From Fidelibacterota bacterium (lineage in GTDB: Bacteria > Fidelibacterota > Marinisomatia > SCGC-AAA003-L08 > TS1B11): 64,000 nt of DNA. The position numbers and the translations under genes were made by a program. The first letter of the stretch is position 1, and every line of letters begins with the position of its first letter. The notes beneath the pieces are model-generated. The model ran no database searches and was not told the origin of the DNA. It worked only from the letters and a program-made list of their open reading frames with translations. Shown piece after piece: positions 14,928 through 24,770 of this stretch. The stretch lies in contig SCKJ01000009.1 in assembly GCA_004124875.1 (NCBI GenBank), positions 28,840 through 92,839 on the forward strand, given 5' to 3'.

Positions 14928-16274
14928 CTACCCGAACAGCTTTTTAACTTTTTCGAGCTGCTCGTCCTGCACGAACAGCAGGACCCTGTCGCCGGCCATA
15001 ATCTGGCTCTCTGCGCTGGCAATTTCGATAGAGGCGCCCCGCAGGATGGCCCCTACCACCACACCTGTAGGCAGCGATAAGTTGCCGAGTGGCTTGCCGC
15101 TGATCTTGCTCCCTTTCTCTGCTACCAATTCAAGAGACTCCATACTCAGGTCCTCAAACCGGGTGACTTCCATCTCCGCTGTCGATCTGATGGCGCGGAT
15201 AATGGCCTCAACGGTAACCAGGTTTTTGCTGATCGCCGTATCGATGCCGATGCGCCGGGCAATGGGCATATAACTGGTGGTATTTAAGTGCACCACCACA
15301 TGGCGCGCGCCCAGATGCTTGGCCAGCAAACCGGTAAGCAGGTTGGTCTGCTCATCTTCAGTAACAGCGATGAAGCTGTCCATTTCATCAATATTTTCCG
15401 AAAGCAGAAAGTCGATGTCCGTTCCATCTCCGTGCAGTACCAGGGCATTAAGAAGAGTTGGGGCAATCTCCCAAGCTTTGGCCTTGTTCGATTCCACCAG
15501 TTTCACATTCATTTCATCCTGCAGCCTTCTGGTCAGCCTGCGGCCAATTTTCCCGGCGCCAAGTATCATCACTTTTTTCATTTTATGGTGGGGCTTTCCA
15601 AACATCTGCATGGCCTCGGGAATATGCCTGGTCTCTCCCAGGAAATAGACCGCGTCCTCACCATTGAATACCGTATCTCCATTGGGAAACAAGGTCGCGC
15701 CATTGCGGTTGATCGCAATGATCTTGCTGGTGTGGCCGGCGGTTGCCGGAACCACCTGTTCGACCAGCCTGTCTATCAGGGGCGAACCTTTTTCGAGGAA
15801 CACGCCCACAAGTTGCAGGCGTCCCCCTTCGAACTCCTTCACATCGATAGCGGAGCTCTGGCGCATCAACCGTTCCACTTCCTCCACCACCGCCAGCTCC
15901 GGATGAATCACCTCATCTATGCCGAAGTCGCGCGGCCGCATGGCTGAATTCTTGGCCGTGTATTCTGTGTTTCGCAATCGGGCAATAACCTTTTTCGCGC
16001 CCAGGGCACGGGCCATCTGGCAGGACACCAGATTGACTTCATCAATCCGGGTCAAGGCCAAAAATATATCTGCCTTATCGACCTCCGCCTGTTTCAGAAT
16101 GACAGGGGACGCGCCGTTGCCCTCCAGGGTGTTCACGTCCAGCGTCTCCACCGCGCGCCTTACCTTTTCCGGAAGGATATCGACGATGGTAATGTCGTGG
16201 TCCTCCTGACTCAGTTCGCGCGCCAGGTTAAAGCCGACTTCTCCGGCGCCAATAATGACGATTTTCAATGCCAT
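14928..16274 (-). CDS. trkA: Trk K+ transport NAD-binding subunit TrkA
   Basis: A 448-residue cytoplasmic gating subunit with two tandem RCK units. The first Rossmann domain starts with VIIGAGEVGFNLARELS and is followed by an RCK-C domain (about residues 135-220). The second repeats with VMILGAGKIGRRLTRRL near residue 230 and a second RCK-C at the end. It binds nucleotides and controls TrkH. The ATG at 16274, directly after the aldolase stop, gives the canonical start; a TTG three codons upstream is also open. trkH follows after 10 bp. Confidence 0.95.
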   Translation of the reverse strand: MALKIVIIGAGEVGFNLARELSQEDHDITIVDILPEKVRRAVETLDVNTLEGNGASPVILKQAEVDKADIFLALTRIDEVNLVSCQMARALGAKKVIARLRNTEYTAKNSAMRPRDFGIDEVIHPELAVVEEVERLMRQSSAIDVKEFEGGRLQLVGVFLEKGSPLIDRLVEQVVPATAGHTSKIIAINRNGATLFPNGDTVFNGEDAVYFLGETRHIPEAMQMFGKPHHKMKKVMILGAGKIGRRLTRRLQDEMNVKLVESNKAKAWEIAPTLLNALVLHGDGTDIDFLLSENIDEMDSFIAVTEDEQTNLLTGLLAKHLGARHVVVHLNTTSYMPIARRIGIDTAISKNLVTVEAIIRAIRSTAEMEVTRFEDLSMESLELVAEKGSKISGKPLGNLSLPTGVVVGAILRGASIEIASAESQIMAGDRVLLFVQDEQLEKVKKLFG

Positions 16275-16275
16275 A

Positions 16276-17316
16276 TCAAGCAAAAACCTTTCTGAATGCG
16301 TCCAGGGCGCGATCCATGTCGCTGTCAGTCAAATCGCGATGCGTGACGAGCCTCAACATTTGAGGCCCCAGCGCCAGGATGAGAACGCCCTGATCGAACA
16401 ACTTTTTTTCCACATCTTCCGCAGCCATGTGCCCCGGCTCCATGCCGAATATTACAATATTGGTCTGAACCTGTGTGGGGTCGAGTTTTACTACGGCATA
16501 TCCGCTCAGCGCCAACGCCAGCAGCTGCGCCCGATCATGGTCAATTTTCAAGTCCGCCACATGGTGGTGCAGTGCGTACAACGCTCCCGCGGCGATGATG
16601 CCCGCCTGACGCATGCCGCCACCGAATATCTTGCGGTACCGGTGAGCCTTTTTGATCATTTCCACCGAGCCGCACAGCACCGAGCCGACCGGCGCCCCCA
16701 AGCCTTTGGAAAAGCAGATCGAAACGCTGTCAAACGGCTCTGACCATGTTTTGGCGTCCACATCGCTGGCCACGACGGCATTCATCAACCTGGCCCCATC
16801 AAGGTGCATGGCCAGATTGTACCGCGTGGCGACTTCACGAATACCCAGAATATTTTCCAGGGGCAGGATGGTGCCGCCCGCCCGGTTGTGGGTGTTTTCC
16901 AGCGTTATCAAGGCGGTTGGGGCGGAATGGACATCGTCCGGCTGTATGGCGCTTTCCACCTGCTGCGGGGTGAGGGATCCCCTCTCCCCGTGTAGCGGAT
17001 AGAGCTGCACCATTGAATTAAACGCCGCGCCGCCCGCCTCGTAGTAGCGAATATGCGAGTCCGCTTCACATATGAGTTCATTCCCCGGCTGCGTTTGCGC
17101 CTTGATGGCAAGTTGATTGCCCATGGTGCCAGAGGGGACAAACAGACCGGCCTGCTTGCCCAGCAAAAGAGCCGTCTCGGCCTGCAATGTGTTGATCGTC
17201 TCGTCTTCACCAAACACATCATCCCCGACGATGGCCTCGGCCATTGCCGCGCGCATTTCAGCAGAAGGCCTGGTGACCGTATCGCTGCGGAGATCGACTG
17301 GCGGGGAGCTATTCAA
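16276..17316 (-). CDS. ltaE: low-specificity threonine aldolase family enzyme
   Basis: A 346-residue PLP enzyme of the beta-eliminating lyase/threonine aldolase family, cleaving L-threonine or L-allo-threonine to glycine and acetaldehyde. The marks are [11 protein letters not shown] at the start, [40 protein letters not shown], the PLP aspartate in [10 protein letters not shown], and the Schiff-base Lys204 in [16 protein letters not shown]. The only possible start is TTG 17316, because a stop lies three codons further upstream. It sits between murA (98 bp) and trkA (1 bp). Confidence 0.94.
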   Translation of the reverse strand: MNSSPPVDLRSDTVTRPSAEMRAAMAEAIVGDDVFGEDETINTLQAETALLLGKQAGLFVPSGTMGNQLAIKAQTQPGNELICEADSHIRYYEAGGAAFNSMVQLYPLHGERGSLTPQQVESAIQPDDVHSAPTALITLENTHNRAGGTILPLENILGIREVATRYNLAMHLDGARLMNAVVASDVDAKTWSEPFDSVSICFSKGLGAPVGSVLCGSVEMIKKAHRYRKIFGGGMRQAGIIAAGALYALHHHVADLKIDHDRAQLLALALSGYAVVKLDPTQVQTNIVIFGMEPGHMAAEDVEKKLFDQGVLILALGPQMLRLVTHRDLTDSDMDRALDAFRKVFA

Positions 17317-17414
17317 GGCTGGTCAGGGATGGCTGCACATCACGGCTCGTTACCGTTAACTGACCCCAAAGTAAGAACGCCGCAGCATGAAAGCAATCAT
17401 TCCCCACGCTGCCC

Positions 17415-18671
17415 TCAGGCTGGGTCGCTGACCCGGGTGATGGCCCCCCCGAGCTGCGCGATTTTTTGTTCGATGGCCTCATAGCCCCGGTCGATGTGAT
17501 AGACCCGCGAAATTTCAGTGGACCCTTCCGCCACAAGGGCGGCCAGCACAATGGCGGCGCTGGCACGAATGTCAGTGGACATGACCGGCGCAGCGATGAG
17601 CGCCGTCGGCGCCGATATTCGGGCCACATTGCCTTTCAGGGAAATCCGGGCGCCCAGCCGGGTCAGTTCCGGCACATGGGCGAAGCGGTCGTGATACACT
17701 TCCTCGTGGACACTGGAGGGACCGGCCGCCTGCGTCATCAGGGCCATCCATTGGGCCTGCAGGTCGGTGGGGTAGCCGGGATACGGGGCCGTCGTTATGT
17801 CAACGGGGGCGATAGCGCCGGGGCGCGAGACGGTCACGGCAGAATCGGCAATATCGACAGTCACGCCAGCCTGCCTGAGATGATCGATGACGCTGCCGAG
17901 GTGGCTTGGATCAGCGCCGCTGATGGTCACCTCACGCCCTGCCATGGCCCCGGCAATGAGAAAGGTGCCCGCCTCGATTCTGTCCGGGATAACCGTGACA
18001 TCGGCAGCTTGCAGTTCATCCACTCCCGTAATCGTCAAGGTGCGCGTGCCCAGACCTGCAATGCGGGCCCCGAGCGAATTCAAAAAATCCCCCAAGCCGA
18101 CAATTTCCGGTTCGATAGCCGCATTGCCCAGCACCGTCACCCCCTGCGCCAACACGGCGGCCATCAGGCCGTTGCCGGTAGCGCCCACCGAACTGATCGG
18201 GAAAGTGTAGTCGGCTCCCTTCAGGCTGCCAGTGGCGATAATATATCCGCTCTCGAGCTCAATCCTGGCGCCCAGCGCCTCCATGACCCGCAAATGCAGG
18301 TCGATAGGCCGCGGTCCCCAATTGCACCCTCCCGGCATGGAGACCTTGCACCGGCCGAAACGGGCCAGCAGAGGTCCGAGCACATAAAACGAGGCCCGCA
18401 TCTGCTTGACCAGCTCATACGGCGCCTCCGCGTTGTCGCAATTGCGGGTATCGATGCGCATGACATCGGATTGCAGGCTCACGACGGCCCCCGTGGTTTC
18501 CAGTACTTTGGCAAAGGTCGCGGTGTCCCGCAGCGCCGGCACCCTGCGCAATTTATAGTTGCCAGGCCACAGGAGCGTGGCGGCCATGAGCGGCAGGGCG
18601 GCATTTTTAGCGCCGGAAATCTGAACGGTTCCCGACAGTTCATGGCCCCCTTCGATGATAAACTTGTCCAT
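17415..18671 (-). CDS. murA: UDP-N-acetylglucosamine 1-carboxyvinyltransferase
   Basis: A 418-residue enzyme that transfers enolpyruvate from PEP to UDP-GlcNAc, the first committed step of peptidoglycan synthesis. It has the paired inside-out barrels with SGAKNAALPLMAATLL (Lys22-Asn23), the RAS motif in QMRASFYVLGPLLARFG, and the catalytic Cys116 in GGCNWGPRPIDLHL. A cysteine there predicts fosfomycin sensitivity, unlike the Asp variants. PYPGYPTDLQAQWMAL is also typical. The length is normal. It follows recN by 13 bp. Confidence 0.97.
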   Translation of the reverse strand: MDKFIIEGGHELSGTVQISGAKNAALPLMAATLLWPGNYKLRRVPALRDTATFAKVLETTGAVVSLQSDVMRIDTRNCDNAEAPYELVKQMRASFYVLGPLLARFGRCKVSMPGGCNWGPRPIDLHLRVMEALGARIELESGYIIATGSLKGADYTFPISSVGATGNGLMAAVLAQGVTVLGNAAIEPEIVGLGDFLNSLGARIAGLGTRTLTITGVDELQAADVTVIPDRIEAGTFLIAGAMAGREVTISGADPSHLGSVIDHLRQAGVTVDIADSAVTVSRPGAIAPVDITTAPYPGYPTDLQAQWMALMTQAAGPSSVHEEVYHDRFAHVPELTRLGARISLKGNVARISAPTALIAAPVMSTDIRASAAIVLAALVAEGSTEISRVYHIDRGYEAIEQKIAQLGGAITRVSDPA

Positions 18672-18684
18672 GCCGGTTCGCCGC

Positions 18685-20361
18685 TCAGCTCCCCTCAGCG
18701 TCGACTAAAGGCTGGGCCCCTTGCAACAATAGATCGGCCTGTTCCAAACTCGCCGGCGTAATTTCGGGACCGCTCAAAAGACGCGCAATTTCCTGCCGCC
18801 GCTCCTGCTTTGAAAGCTCGCTGATGGCGCTCTCCGTGCGCCCATCCACCTGACTCTTGGACACTCTGAAATGTCGCTCCCCCTGTGAGGCGATTTGCGG
18901 CAGATGTGAAATGCAGATTACCTGGCGCTCCCTGGAGAGGGCCTCAATGGCGCTGCCTACCCGGTATGCCGTCGAACCGGAGATGCCACTGTCGATCTCG
19001 TCAAATATCAGGCAGCCGACGGGATCATACTCCGCAAGCACCGACTTGATGCCCAGCATCGTGCGGGAAATTTCGCCACCCGAGGCTGTTTTCGCCAGGG
19101 GACGCAACACCTCCCCCTCATTGGCGCTCATATAATACTCAACTTGATCGCAGCCCCGCTCATCGCTTTTAAAGTGGTCCCCATCTATCACGCACAGTCC
19201 CCCGTCCGCGGTTTTCCGGCTCATGCGGACTTCAAATTTGACCGCCGGCATATCAAGCGCGGACAAAGTGGAGACAATTTCACGCGCCAGAGTGTCTGTG
19301 GCCTCCTGCCGGGCATCTGAAAGGGAAACGCACTGCTGGCTGTAGTCGATGGTGAGCCGGTCGACCTCCCCCTTTAAGCGACTCAGCTCCTCATCCGAGT
19401 TCACCGCCAGGTCCACGGACGCCTCCAACTCTTCGCGCTTGAGCATGGCCTGATCGAGGGTGCCACCATACTTGCGCTTAACGGTTTCCAAGGTCGCCAT
19501 GCGCTCCTCCACCTCCTGCTGTCGCTCAGGATCAATGCGCACGGTTGACTGATAGCGCTTTGATTCGAAGCCGAGATCACCGACCTCCACTCTGACGGCA
19601 TCAAGCCGCTTGCGCATGTTCGCCAGATCGGCGTCCAGATCGGTGAACGGGTCCAACTGCCGGGTGAGATGCCCCAGCTCCCCCGCTATGGATCGCTCAT
19701 TGCTCTCAAGATGACGGTTGATCTCCTCAAGCACCACACTCAGGTTTCCGGCCTGGCTCAACAGTTTTAATTCAGCGGCCAACAGCTCTTCCTCGCCCGG
19801 CTTCAAGTCGGCCTCAACCAGTTCGCTGAGTTGGAACTCCTGCAGCTCTTTATCCTGCCGAAACCGTTCGGCGTCACTCGAAAGCTGTTCGCGGCGCAAC
19901 CGGGTTTCTATCAGTGACCGGTAAAGATTGGCGAGAACTTCCCGCTGTTGCATGAGACCCGCATAGGCGTCTAAAAATTCCAGATGGGTCGGCACCCGCA
20001 GAATGGACTGATGTTCATGCTGTCCGTGGAGGTCCACCCAACTTTCGGCTTTGGCGGCTAAATCGGCCAGCTTAATCGGCTCCTCATCTACAAATGCCCG
20101 TGATGCGCCGCCCGGTTTAATGAGTCGCCGTACAACCCATGTGGCGTCTTTATTGATAAACTCCCCTTCAATGACGGCCATATCGGCGCCCGAGCGGACC
20201 AGGTCATGCCCTGCGCGCCCACCCAGAAGCAGGCTCACTGCGCCAATAAGCACCGATTTTCCGGCGCCGGTTTCGCCTGTGATCATATTGAGTTGCGGAC
20301 CGAAAAATACGTCAAGTTCGCGGATAATCGCGAGATTCCTGATGCTCAACCGCTTGATCAT
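18685..20361 (-). CDS. recN: DNA repair protein RecN
   Basis: A 558-residue SMC-like ATPase of double-strand-break repair. The Walker A motif GETGAGKSVLIGAVSLLLGGR lies near residue 30. Long coiled-coil arms span about 150-370. The C-terminal half carries the ABC signature (ASGGEISRTMLGIKSVL) and Walker B (CLIFDEIDSGISG), followed by QVICISHLPQIAS. ATG 20361 is preferred because it overlaps the stop of the VanZ-like gene as ATGA; an ATG five codons upstream is also open. Confidence 0.96.
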   Translation of the reverse strand: MIKRLSIRNLAIIRELDVFFGPQLNMITGETGAGKSVLIGAVSLLLGGRAGHDLVRSGADMAVIEGEFINKDATWVVRRLIKPGGASRAFVDEEPIKLADLAAKAESWVDLHGQHEHQSILRVPTHLEFLDAYAGLMQQREVLANLYRSLIETRLRREQLSSDAERFRQDKELQEFQLSELVEADLKPGEEELLAAELKLLSQAGNLSVVLEEINRHLESNERSIAGELGHLTRQLDPFTDLDADLANMRKRLDAVRVEVGDLGFESKRYQSTVRIDPERQQEVEERMATLETVKRKYGGTLDQAMLKREELEASVDLAVNSDEELSRLKGEVDRLTIDYSQQCVSLSDARQEATDTLAREIVSTLSALDMPAVKFEVRMSRKTADGGLCVIDGDHFKSDERGCDQVEYYMSANEGEVLRPLAKTASGGEISRTMLGIKSVLAEYDPVGCLIFDEIDSGISGSTAYRVGSAIEALSRERQVICISHLPQIASQGERHFRVSKSQVDGRTESAISELSKQERRQEIARLLSGPEITPASLEQADLLLQGAQPLVDAEGS

Positions 20362-20696
20362 TTCACACGATTCCATAGTTGCAGCGCAGAGACGCCGATG
20401 ATGACCCCCACGCTGTCAGCCAGCCAATCCATGACGCTGGAATCTCTGCCGGGGACCCAACTTTGGTAAAACTCATCGGCCGCTCCAAACAGTGATGCGA
20501 AAATGACAACGTGCCACCATGAGGCGACTGCCGGGCGGGACCAGGCCAGCAGAAAGGCAAAACCGGCGTATTCCAGCAGGTGGATCATCTTGTCCTGCGA
20601 AAATATGGGCGCGGACGGAAAATTCTTCCCCGGGATACTCGACAAGGCCACAATCAGCAGCGCGTAGGCCAGGGTGAATGCCGTCTTGCGCTGCAT
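20358..20696 (-). CDS. VanZ-like membrane protein
   Basis: A 112-residue VanZ-family protein with four hydrophobic segments. It has the family's DKMIHLLEYAGFAFLLAW and DEFYQSWVPGRDSSVMDWLADSVGVIIG blocks. VanZ itself gives low-level teicoplanin resistance; the chromosomal relatives have no known activity. It abuts nnr upstream (no gap) and overlaps recN downstream, so it is translated within the run. Confidence 0.9.
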   Translation of the reverse strand: MQRKTAFTLAYALLIVALSSIPGKNFPSAPIFSQDKMIHLLEYAGFAFLLAWSRPAVASWWHVVIFASLFGAADEFYQSWVPGRDSSVMDWLADSVGVIIGVSALQLWNRVK

Positions 20697-22232
20697 TCAC
20701 ACTTTCCCAAACTCGGCCAGCGCCAAGGGCACGTGTTGCAGCAGGTCGGTGGCCGTCATGCCGGGTGTGCCCATCTGCTCAGCGGCTAAATCTCCCGCCC
20801 TGCCGTGCAGCCATACTCCCATCAGCGCGGCCTCGTCTGCGGAATAGCCTTGAGACAAAAATGTGCCGATCACTCCGCTGAGCACATCGCCGGATCCCGC
20901 TGTGGCCATGCCCGGATTTCCGCTGCTGTTGATAACGATGTCGCCATTGGATAGCAGCACCATCGAAGGGGCTCCTTTGAGCACAACAGTATGGTTGAAA
21001 TAGCTGCCCACCTCAGTCAGCGCGCTGATGGGATCGGCCTGCACTGCGGCGCGGTCATGGTCAAACAGGAGGGCAAATTCTCCCACATGGGGCGTGAGCA
21101 CCAGGGGATGGGCACCAGCATTGAGCAGACCGGCCTGCCCATTAAACGCTGCCAGGGCATCGGCATCGAGAATCATGGGGACATCAATGTTCGGCAACAG
21201 ATTACGCACAAATTTCAGGCATTGCGGCGCCCTGGAAAGTCCCGGTCCCATCACCAGCGCTGAACACCATTCCAGCGACTCCTGGATCAGCGATATATGC
21301 TCAGGCAGGAACATGCCCTGGCCGTGGTCATCCAGACCGAGGGTGATGATTTCCGGCATTGATGCGGCATACAAATGTTGCAGGCTCAGGGGGCAGGCGG
21401 CAATGGTTAGCCCGCTGCCCGAGCGCAGTGTGGCGCTGCCTGACAGCATGGCCGCGCCGGTCATGCCCAACGATCCTGATATGACCAGCGTTTTGCCCTG
21501 CCTGTGCTTATATGTCTGTCTGCCGGGCGGAGCAAACTGAGCGGCAAAATCGGATTCCCGGTAGCGGTAAAAACTACGGGTCCGGTTGTTAAAATAGCTA
21601 TCGGCAAACCCGATATCGGTGACAACCACTTGGCCGGCCAGGTCGGGGCCATCATTGATCAGCAGCCCCAACTTGTCATAACCCATGGTGACCGTCACAT
21701 CGGCCCTTACGGCGACTGATGCCACATCCCCGCTATCTCCATTGAGTCCCGTTGGGAGATCGACACTGAGCACGGGGCCGCCGTGGGCGTTGATTGCCCC
21801 GACCCAGCTCTCCATCGGCTCATGCAACGGGCCTTTTGCGCCAATGCCGAGGAGGGCGTCGATGATCAGCCCATCGCTGTCGATGGTCACCTGATCCGGC
21901 GTGGCTGTTTCCATATCACCGGCAGAGGGATCATCGTGAAACTGCGCAGTCACGGCATCAAGGTCATCGACGGCGCAGGTCAGCGCCAGCTGGCAGTTAT
22001 AGCCCCATTCGCGCAGAAATTGGGCGGCTGCCAATCCATCGCCGCCGTTGTGGCCTTTCCCGCACACAATCGTCATCTGTCTGGAAACGTCTCCAGCCAG
22101 CATTTTCGCGGCCTCGATCGCCACAGCCCGGCCAGCGTTGCGCATCAAACGAACGGCTGTGGAATGCCCCTTATCAATGGTGAAGCGATCGAGTTCCCGG
22201 CAACCGGCGGTAGAGAGGACGTTATCCATCAA
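20697..22232 (-). CDS. nnr: bifunctional NAD(P)H-hydrate epimerase / ADP-dependent dehydratase
   Basis: A 511-residue repair enzyme. The N-terminal YjeF domain (residues 1-215) epimerises damaged NAD(P)H hydrates: GRAVAIEAAK, then VCGKGHNGGDGLAAAQFLREWG, and SVDLPTGLNGDSG. The C-terminal ribokinase-like domain (about 225-505) removes water using ADP: QGKTLVISGSLGMTGAAMLS, VMGPGLSRAPQ, LTPHVGEFALL, and the catalytic NPGMATAGSGDVLSGVIG. It overlaps acpS by about 10 bp; two adjacent ATGs at the start make the exact first residue uncertain by one codon. Confidence 0.96.
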   Translation of the reverse strand: MMDNVLSTAGCRELDRFTIDKGHSTAVRLMRNAGRAVAIEAAKMLAGDVSRQMTIVCGKGHNGGDGLAAAQFLREWGYNCQLALTCAVDDLDAVTAQFHDDPSAGDMETATPDQVTIDSDGLIIDALLGIGAKGPLHEPMESWVGAINAHGGPVLSVDLPTGLNGDSGDVASVAVRADVTVTMGYDKLGLLINDGPDLAGQVVVTDIGFADSYFNNRTRSFYRYRESDFAAQFAPPGRQTYKHRQGKTLVISGSLGMTGAAMLSGSATLRSGSGLTIAACPLSLQHLYAASMPEIITLGLDDHGQGMFLPEHISLIQESLEWCSALVMGPGLSRAPQCLKFVRNLLPNIDVPMILDADALAAFNGQAGLLNAGAHPLVLTPHVGEFALLFDHDRAAVQADPISALTEVGSYFNHTVVLKGAPSMVLLSNGDIVINSSGNPGMATAGSGDVLSGVIGTFLSQGYSADEAALMGVWLHGRAGDLAAEQMGTPGMTATDLLQHVPLALAEFGKV

Positions 22233-22581
22233 ATTGCGCCGTTACAGTGGCGACGGCAATCGAATCGGTGTGGCTGATGGAAACGCTGAGCTGCACATTG
22301 TTCTGATCGGCCAATGTGGCGCGGGGCACGCCAATATCGTCGCGCCGGATTTCGATGGACAGAAACGGCACGGTGGTGCGTCGTCCAGCGGCATGCAACG
22401 CCTTGCGCACGGCCTCCTTGGCAGCAAACCTCCCAGCGAAATGGATGGCCGGCACCGCCTGGCGCTGGCAGTAATCGATTTCATGAGGGGTGAACAGGCG
22501 CTCCAACAGGTGTCGCCCCCACTTGTCCATCATCCTCGAAAATCGGTCAATATCCACGATGTCGGTACCCAGAAAGATCAT
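22222..22581 (-). CDS. acpS: holo-[acyl-carrier-protein] synthase
   Basis: A 119-residue phosphopantetheinyl transferase that activates acyl carrier protein with the CoA arm. It has both family motifs: GTDIVDIDRF with the Mg2+ ligand Asp, and FAGRFAAKEAVRKAL with the Glu ligand. VSISHTDSIAVATV is near the end. The length is normal. The start overlaps the HAD phosphatase stop by 4 bp (ATGA). Neighbouring nnr and acpS is a common bacterial pairing. Confidence 0.95.
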   Translation of the reverse strand: MIFLGTDIVDIDRFSRMMDKWGRHLLERLFTPHEIDYCQRQAVPAIHFAGRFAAKEAVRKALHAAGRRTTVPFLSIEIRRDDIGVPRATLADQNNVQLSVSISHTDSIAVATVTAQFDG

Positions 22582-23267
22582 TGCTGCTTGAACTCGTGCA
22601 CAATGTTAATGAGGGCATCGATGTTGTCCAATGTGTAGTCGGCATCGGATGAGGTAACCCCGTGCGAGTTACCGTAGCGGGCAAACGCCGTCCGCATGCC
22701 AAGCCGTTCGGCCCCTTTCAAATCGCGCTCAGGCCAGTCGCCGACCATCAGGGCCTCCTCAGGCTCTACCTCCAGCAACTTGCAAATGGCCTGAAACGGC
22801 TCGGGGGCCGGCTTGTGCACACCCGTGTCATCAAAGGTGACGACGGCATCAAACATATGGTGCAGATTGAGGTAACAGAGTCGCATCCATGCTTCCCTGC
22901 TGGGCGCATCGGAAACGACCCCCAAACGGTACCCCTCTTTGGCCAGAGTCATCAGCGTGACATTGACATGAGGATAGAGCACGAGCGAGCTGTCCCGCGC
23001 CCGCCGATAAGCCACAATGCCTGCCGCAAGGTACTTGTAATTGACGCTCCCTGTCACCTGAGTCAGAAAATCGTTGAACACTTCCTGGTATTCGTATCCC
23101 TTTTCGTCGTAAATGGCCAAAATGGCGCTGAGTCCCTGCTCCACGTTATAATCGAGTCCCGCTTCCACCATGGCTTCAACGGCGGAGCGTACTGCTTTAT
23201 GTTTCATGCGCATGAAATCGGTAAGGGTGTTGTCCAGGTCGAATATGACAGCTTTTAACGGTGGCAC
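22578..23267 (-). CDS. HAD-family phosphatase
   Basis: A 229-residue haloacid-dehalogenase hydrolase with a helical cap (subfamily I, Gph/YjjG-like). Motif I is FDLDNTLTDF (nucleophile Asp10 and acid Asp12). Motif II is VVSDAPSREA, motif III the Lys in VHKPAPEPF, and motif IV VGDWPERDLKGAERLGM. Possible substrates are phosphoglycolate or nucleotide monophosphates; the sequence does not decide. It heads the long minus-strand run ahead of acpS. Confidence 0.88.
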   Translation of the reverse strand: MPPLKAVIFDLDNTLTDFMRMKHKAVRSAVEAMVEAGLDYNVEQGLSAILAIYDEKGYEYQEVFNDFLTQVTGSVNYKYLAAGIVAYRRARDSSLVLYPHVNVTLMTLAKEGYRLGVVSDAPSREAWMRLCYLNLHHMFDAVVTFDDTGVHKPAPEPFQAICKLLEVEPEEALMVGDWPERDLKGAERLGMRTAFARYGNSHGVTSSDADYTLDNIDALINIVHEFKQQ

Positions 23268-23300
23268 CGGTCACTCCAAAAAGGTTTAAATAACACAGCC

Positions 23301-23343
23301 CCGCCCTGCAATACTCAAGAGCGAGGCTGCAACGGCAGGGCGG
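23301..23343 (-). terminator. hairpin between the TPR gene and the HAD gene
   Basis: A 9-bp inverted repeat, CCGCCCTGC (23301-23309) and GCAGGGCGG (23335-23343). Flanking AATAAC and GTTATT can extend the stem. It lies 9 bp after the TPR gene stop. There is no long T run in the minus direction, so termination is likely but not certain. Confidence 0.45.
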
Positions 23344-23351
23344 AAAAAGAG

Positions 23352-24656
23352 TTATTTGCCGCTGGATTTCATCTGCTTGCGCTCCCGTGAGGCGTCCGCC
23401 GCGGTGGATCTGTCGCTCCCGGTTTCGGCTTTCTTGAACGCGGCCACCGCGCCCGGTATCTCGTTGAGCTCTTTTCGGGCTTTGCCAAGCTCGAACCAGC
23501 TGGGCTGAAATTTATTGTCAATACCGACACTTTTCCGGGCCAGCAATTTAGCGCTTTCAAAATTTCCCAAGTTGTTTTCCACATACGCCAGACGCCACAG
23601 TTTGACGTGATCATCCGGCTTGAGCTCAACCGCCTTTTCCAGGTAAGGTTTGGCCTGTAAATATTTTTCCTGCTCAGAATAGATTTCCCCCAACATCTCA
23701 TTGGCGGTGATGTTGTCCGGTTTCAGCGCCAGCGCGGCCTTCAGGTGCTTGCTGGCCTGCGTGGGATTCTCCGCTTTCAGCGATTGCCCCAGACCAACCA
23801 TGGCTCTATAGGCATCGGGGTCGACGCTCAGCGCCGCGCGATAGGCGGAGGCGGCCTCCTTGAACCGCTGCTCGCTGCGCAGAATGTTTCCTTTTTCCAG
23901 ATAGGCTGTGAGGTAGGCCGGATTCGTGCGGATCGATTTTTCCAGAATATCCAGCGCTTGAGTGACCAGACCTTGTTGGGATAGAGTTCTTGCCAGCCTG
24001 TAGTACCCCTGGCTAAAAGTGGGATCGATATCAAGGGCAGTTTCAAAGTGTTCTTGCGCGGGCGCCCAGTCACGAATGCGATAGAATCGCTCGCCCTCCT
24101 GGTACTGCCGAACGGCCATCGTGCGCATGGCCTTCGAATATTTCTCTTCACGCGGATTCAACTGCCGGGCCGTGCGGAATGATTTAACGGCATCCCCAGT
24201 GCTGCCACCCCCCTGCAGACTCAAGCCTTTGTAGTAGTGAAGCGTGGCAAATTCCGGATACTCAGCCAGAAGAGCATCGTACTTCCTGATCGCGGAAGGG
24301 TAGTCGCGGTTGTCGTGCGACCGCCGGCCATCCTTCAGGCCGTCGGTGATCTTCCCGATTTCATCAGCGAATGCCCGGTAATTTTCGTTATGCGGATCCT
24401 TCTCAATGGCCCCTATTATACTTTTCTGGGCTCCTCGCAAATCGTCAATTTTGAGGCTCGCCTTACTCAGCGCGAAAAGAGCCATGCTCTGTTCCGGATT
24501 ATCCTTGATTATTTTTCCATAGATATCAACGGCGGCCACCCAGTTCCCCGCCTCCTCCGCCACTCGGGCATCTCTGTATAAATCGTCGATTCCTTGAGCC
24601 ATACCTGTAGATGGCGCTAAAAGGAGGGCGATCAGGGCTGATTTAATGAAGGACAT
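23352..24656 (-). CDS. periplasmic TPR-repeat protein
   Basis: A 434-residue protein with a Sec signal peptide (MSFIKSALIALLLAPSTGMAQ). The rest is at least nine tetratricopeptide repeats with the usual Gly/Ala/Pro pattern (for example EEAGNWVAAVDIYGKIIKDNPEQ, ALDIDPTFSQGYYRLARTLSQQG, NPAYLTAYLEKGNILRSEQRF). It ends in a short charged tail. This is an envelope scaffold or adaptor, partner unknown. It is monocistronic: a hairpin follows it, and a 300-bp gene-free stretch with promoter-sized space and the 102-bp repeats lies upstream. Confidence 0.82.
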   Translation of the reverse strand: MSFIKSALIALLLAPSTGMAQGIDDLYRDARVAEEAGNWVAAVDIYGKIIKDNPEQSMALFALSKASLKIDDLRGAQKSIIGAIEKDPHNENYRAFADEIGKITDGLKDGRRSHDNRDYPSAIRKYDALLAEYPEFATLHYYKGLSLQGGGSTGDAVKSFRTARQLNPREEKYSKAMRTMAVRQYQEGERFYRIRDWAPAQEHFETALDIDPTFSQGYYRLARTLSQQGLVTQALDILEKSIRTNPAYLTAYLEKGNILRSEQRFKEAASAYRAALSVDPDAYRAMVGLGQSLKAENPTQASKHLKAALALKPDNITANEMLGEIYSEQEKYLQAKPYLEKAVELKPDDHVKLWRLAYVENNLGNFESAKLLARKSVGIDNKFQPSWFELGKARKELNEIPGAVAAFKKAETGSDRSTAADASRERKQMKSSGK

Positions 24657-24770
24657 ATGCTACTGTTACTCCTCTTGCGTGAATGGCGATTCTCCTTGAT
24701 CGGAACCGCTCACATTCTTTTTGGCTGCTCTTCGACTCGACCGAGTTAAATAAACGGTCATGATTAATCC

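Noticed and set aside
17466..18761. 431-codon plus-strand frame across murA
   Set aside because: It is the antisense shadow of a clear murA gene.
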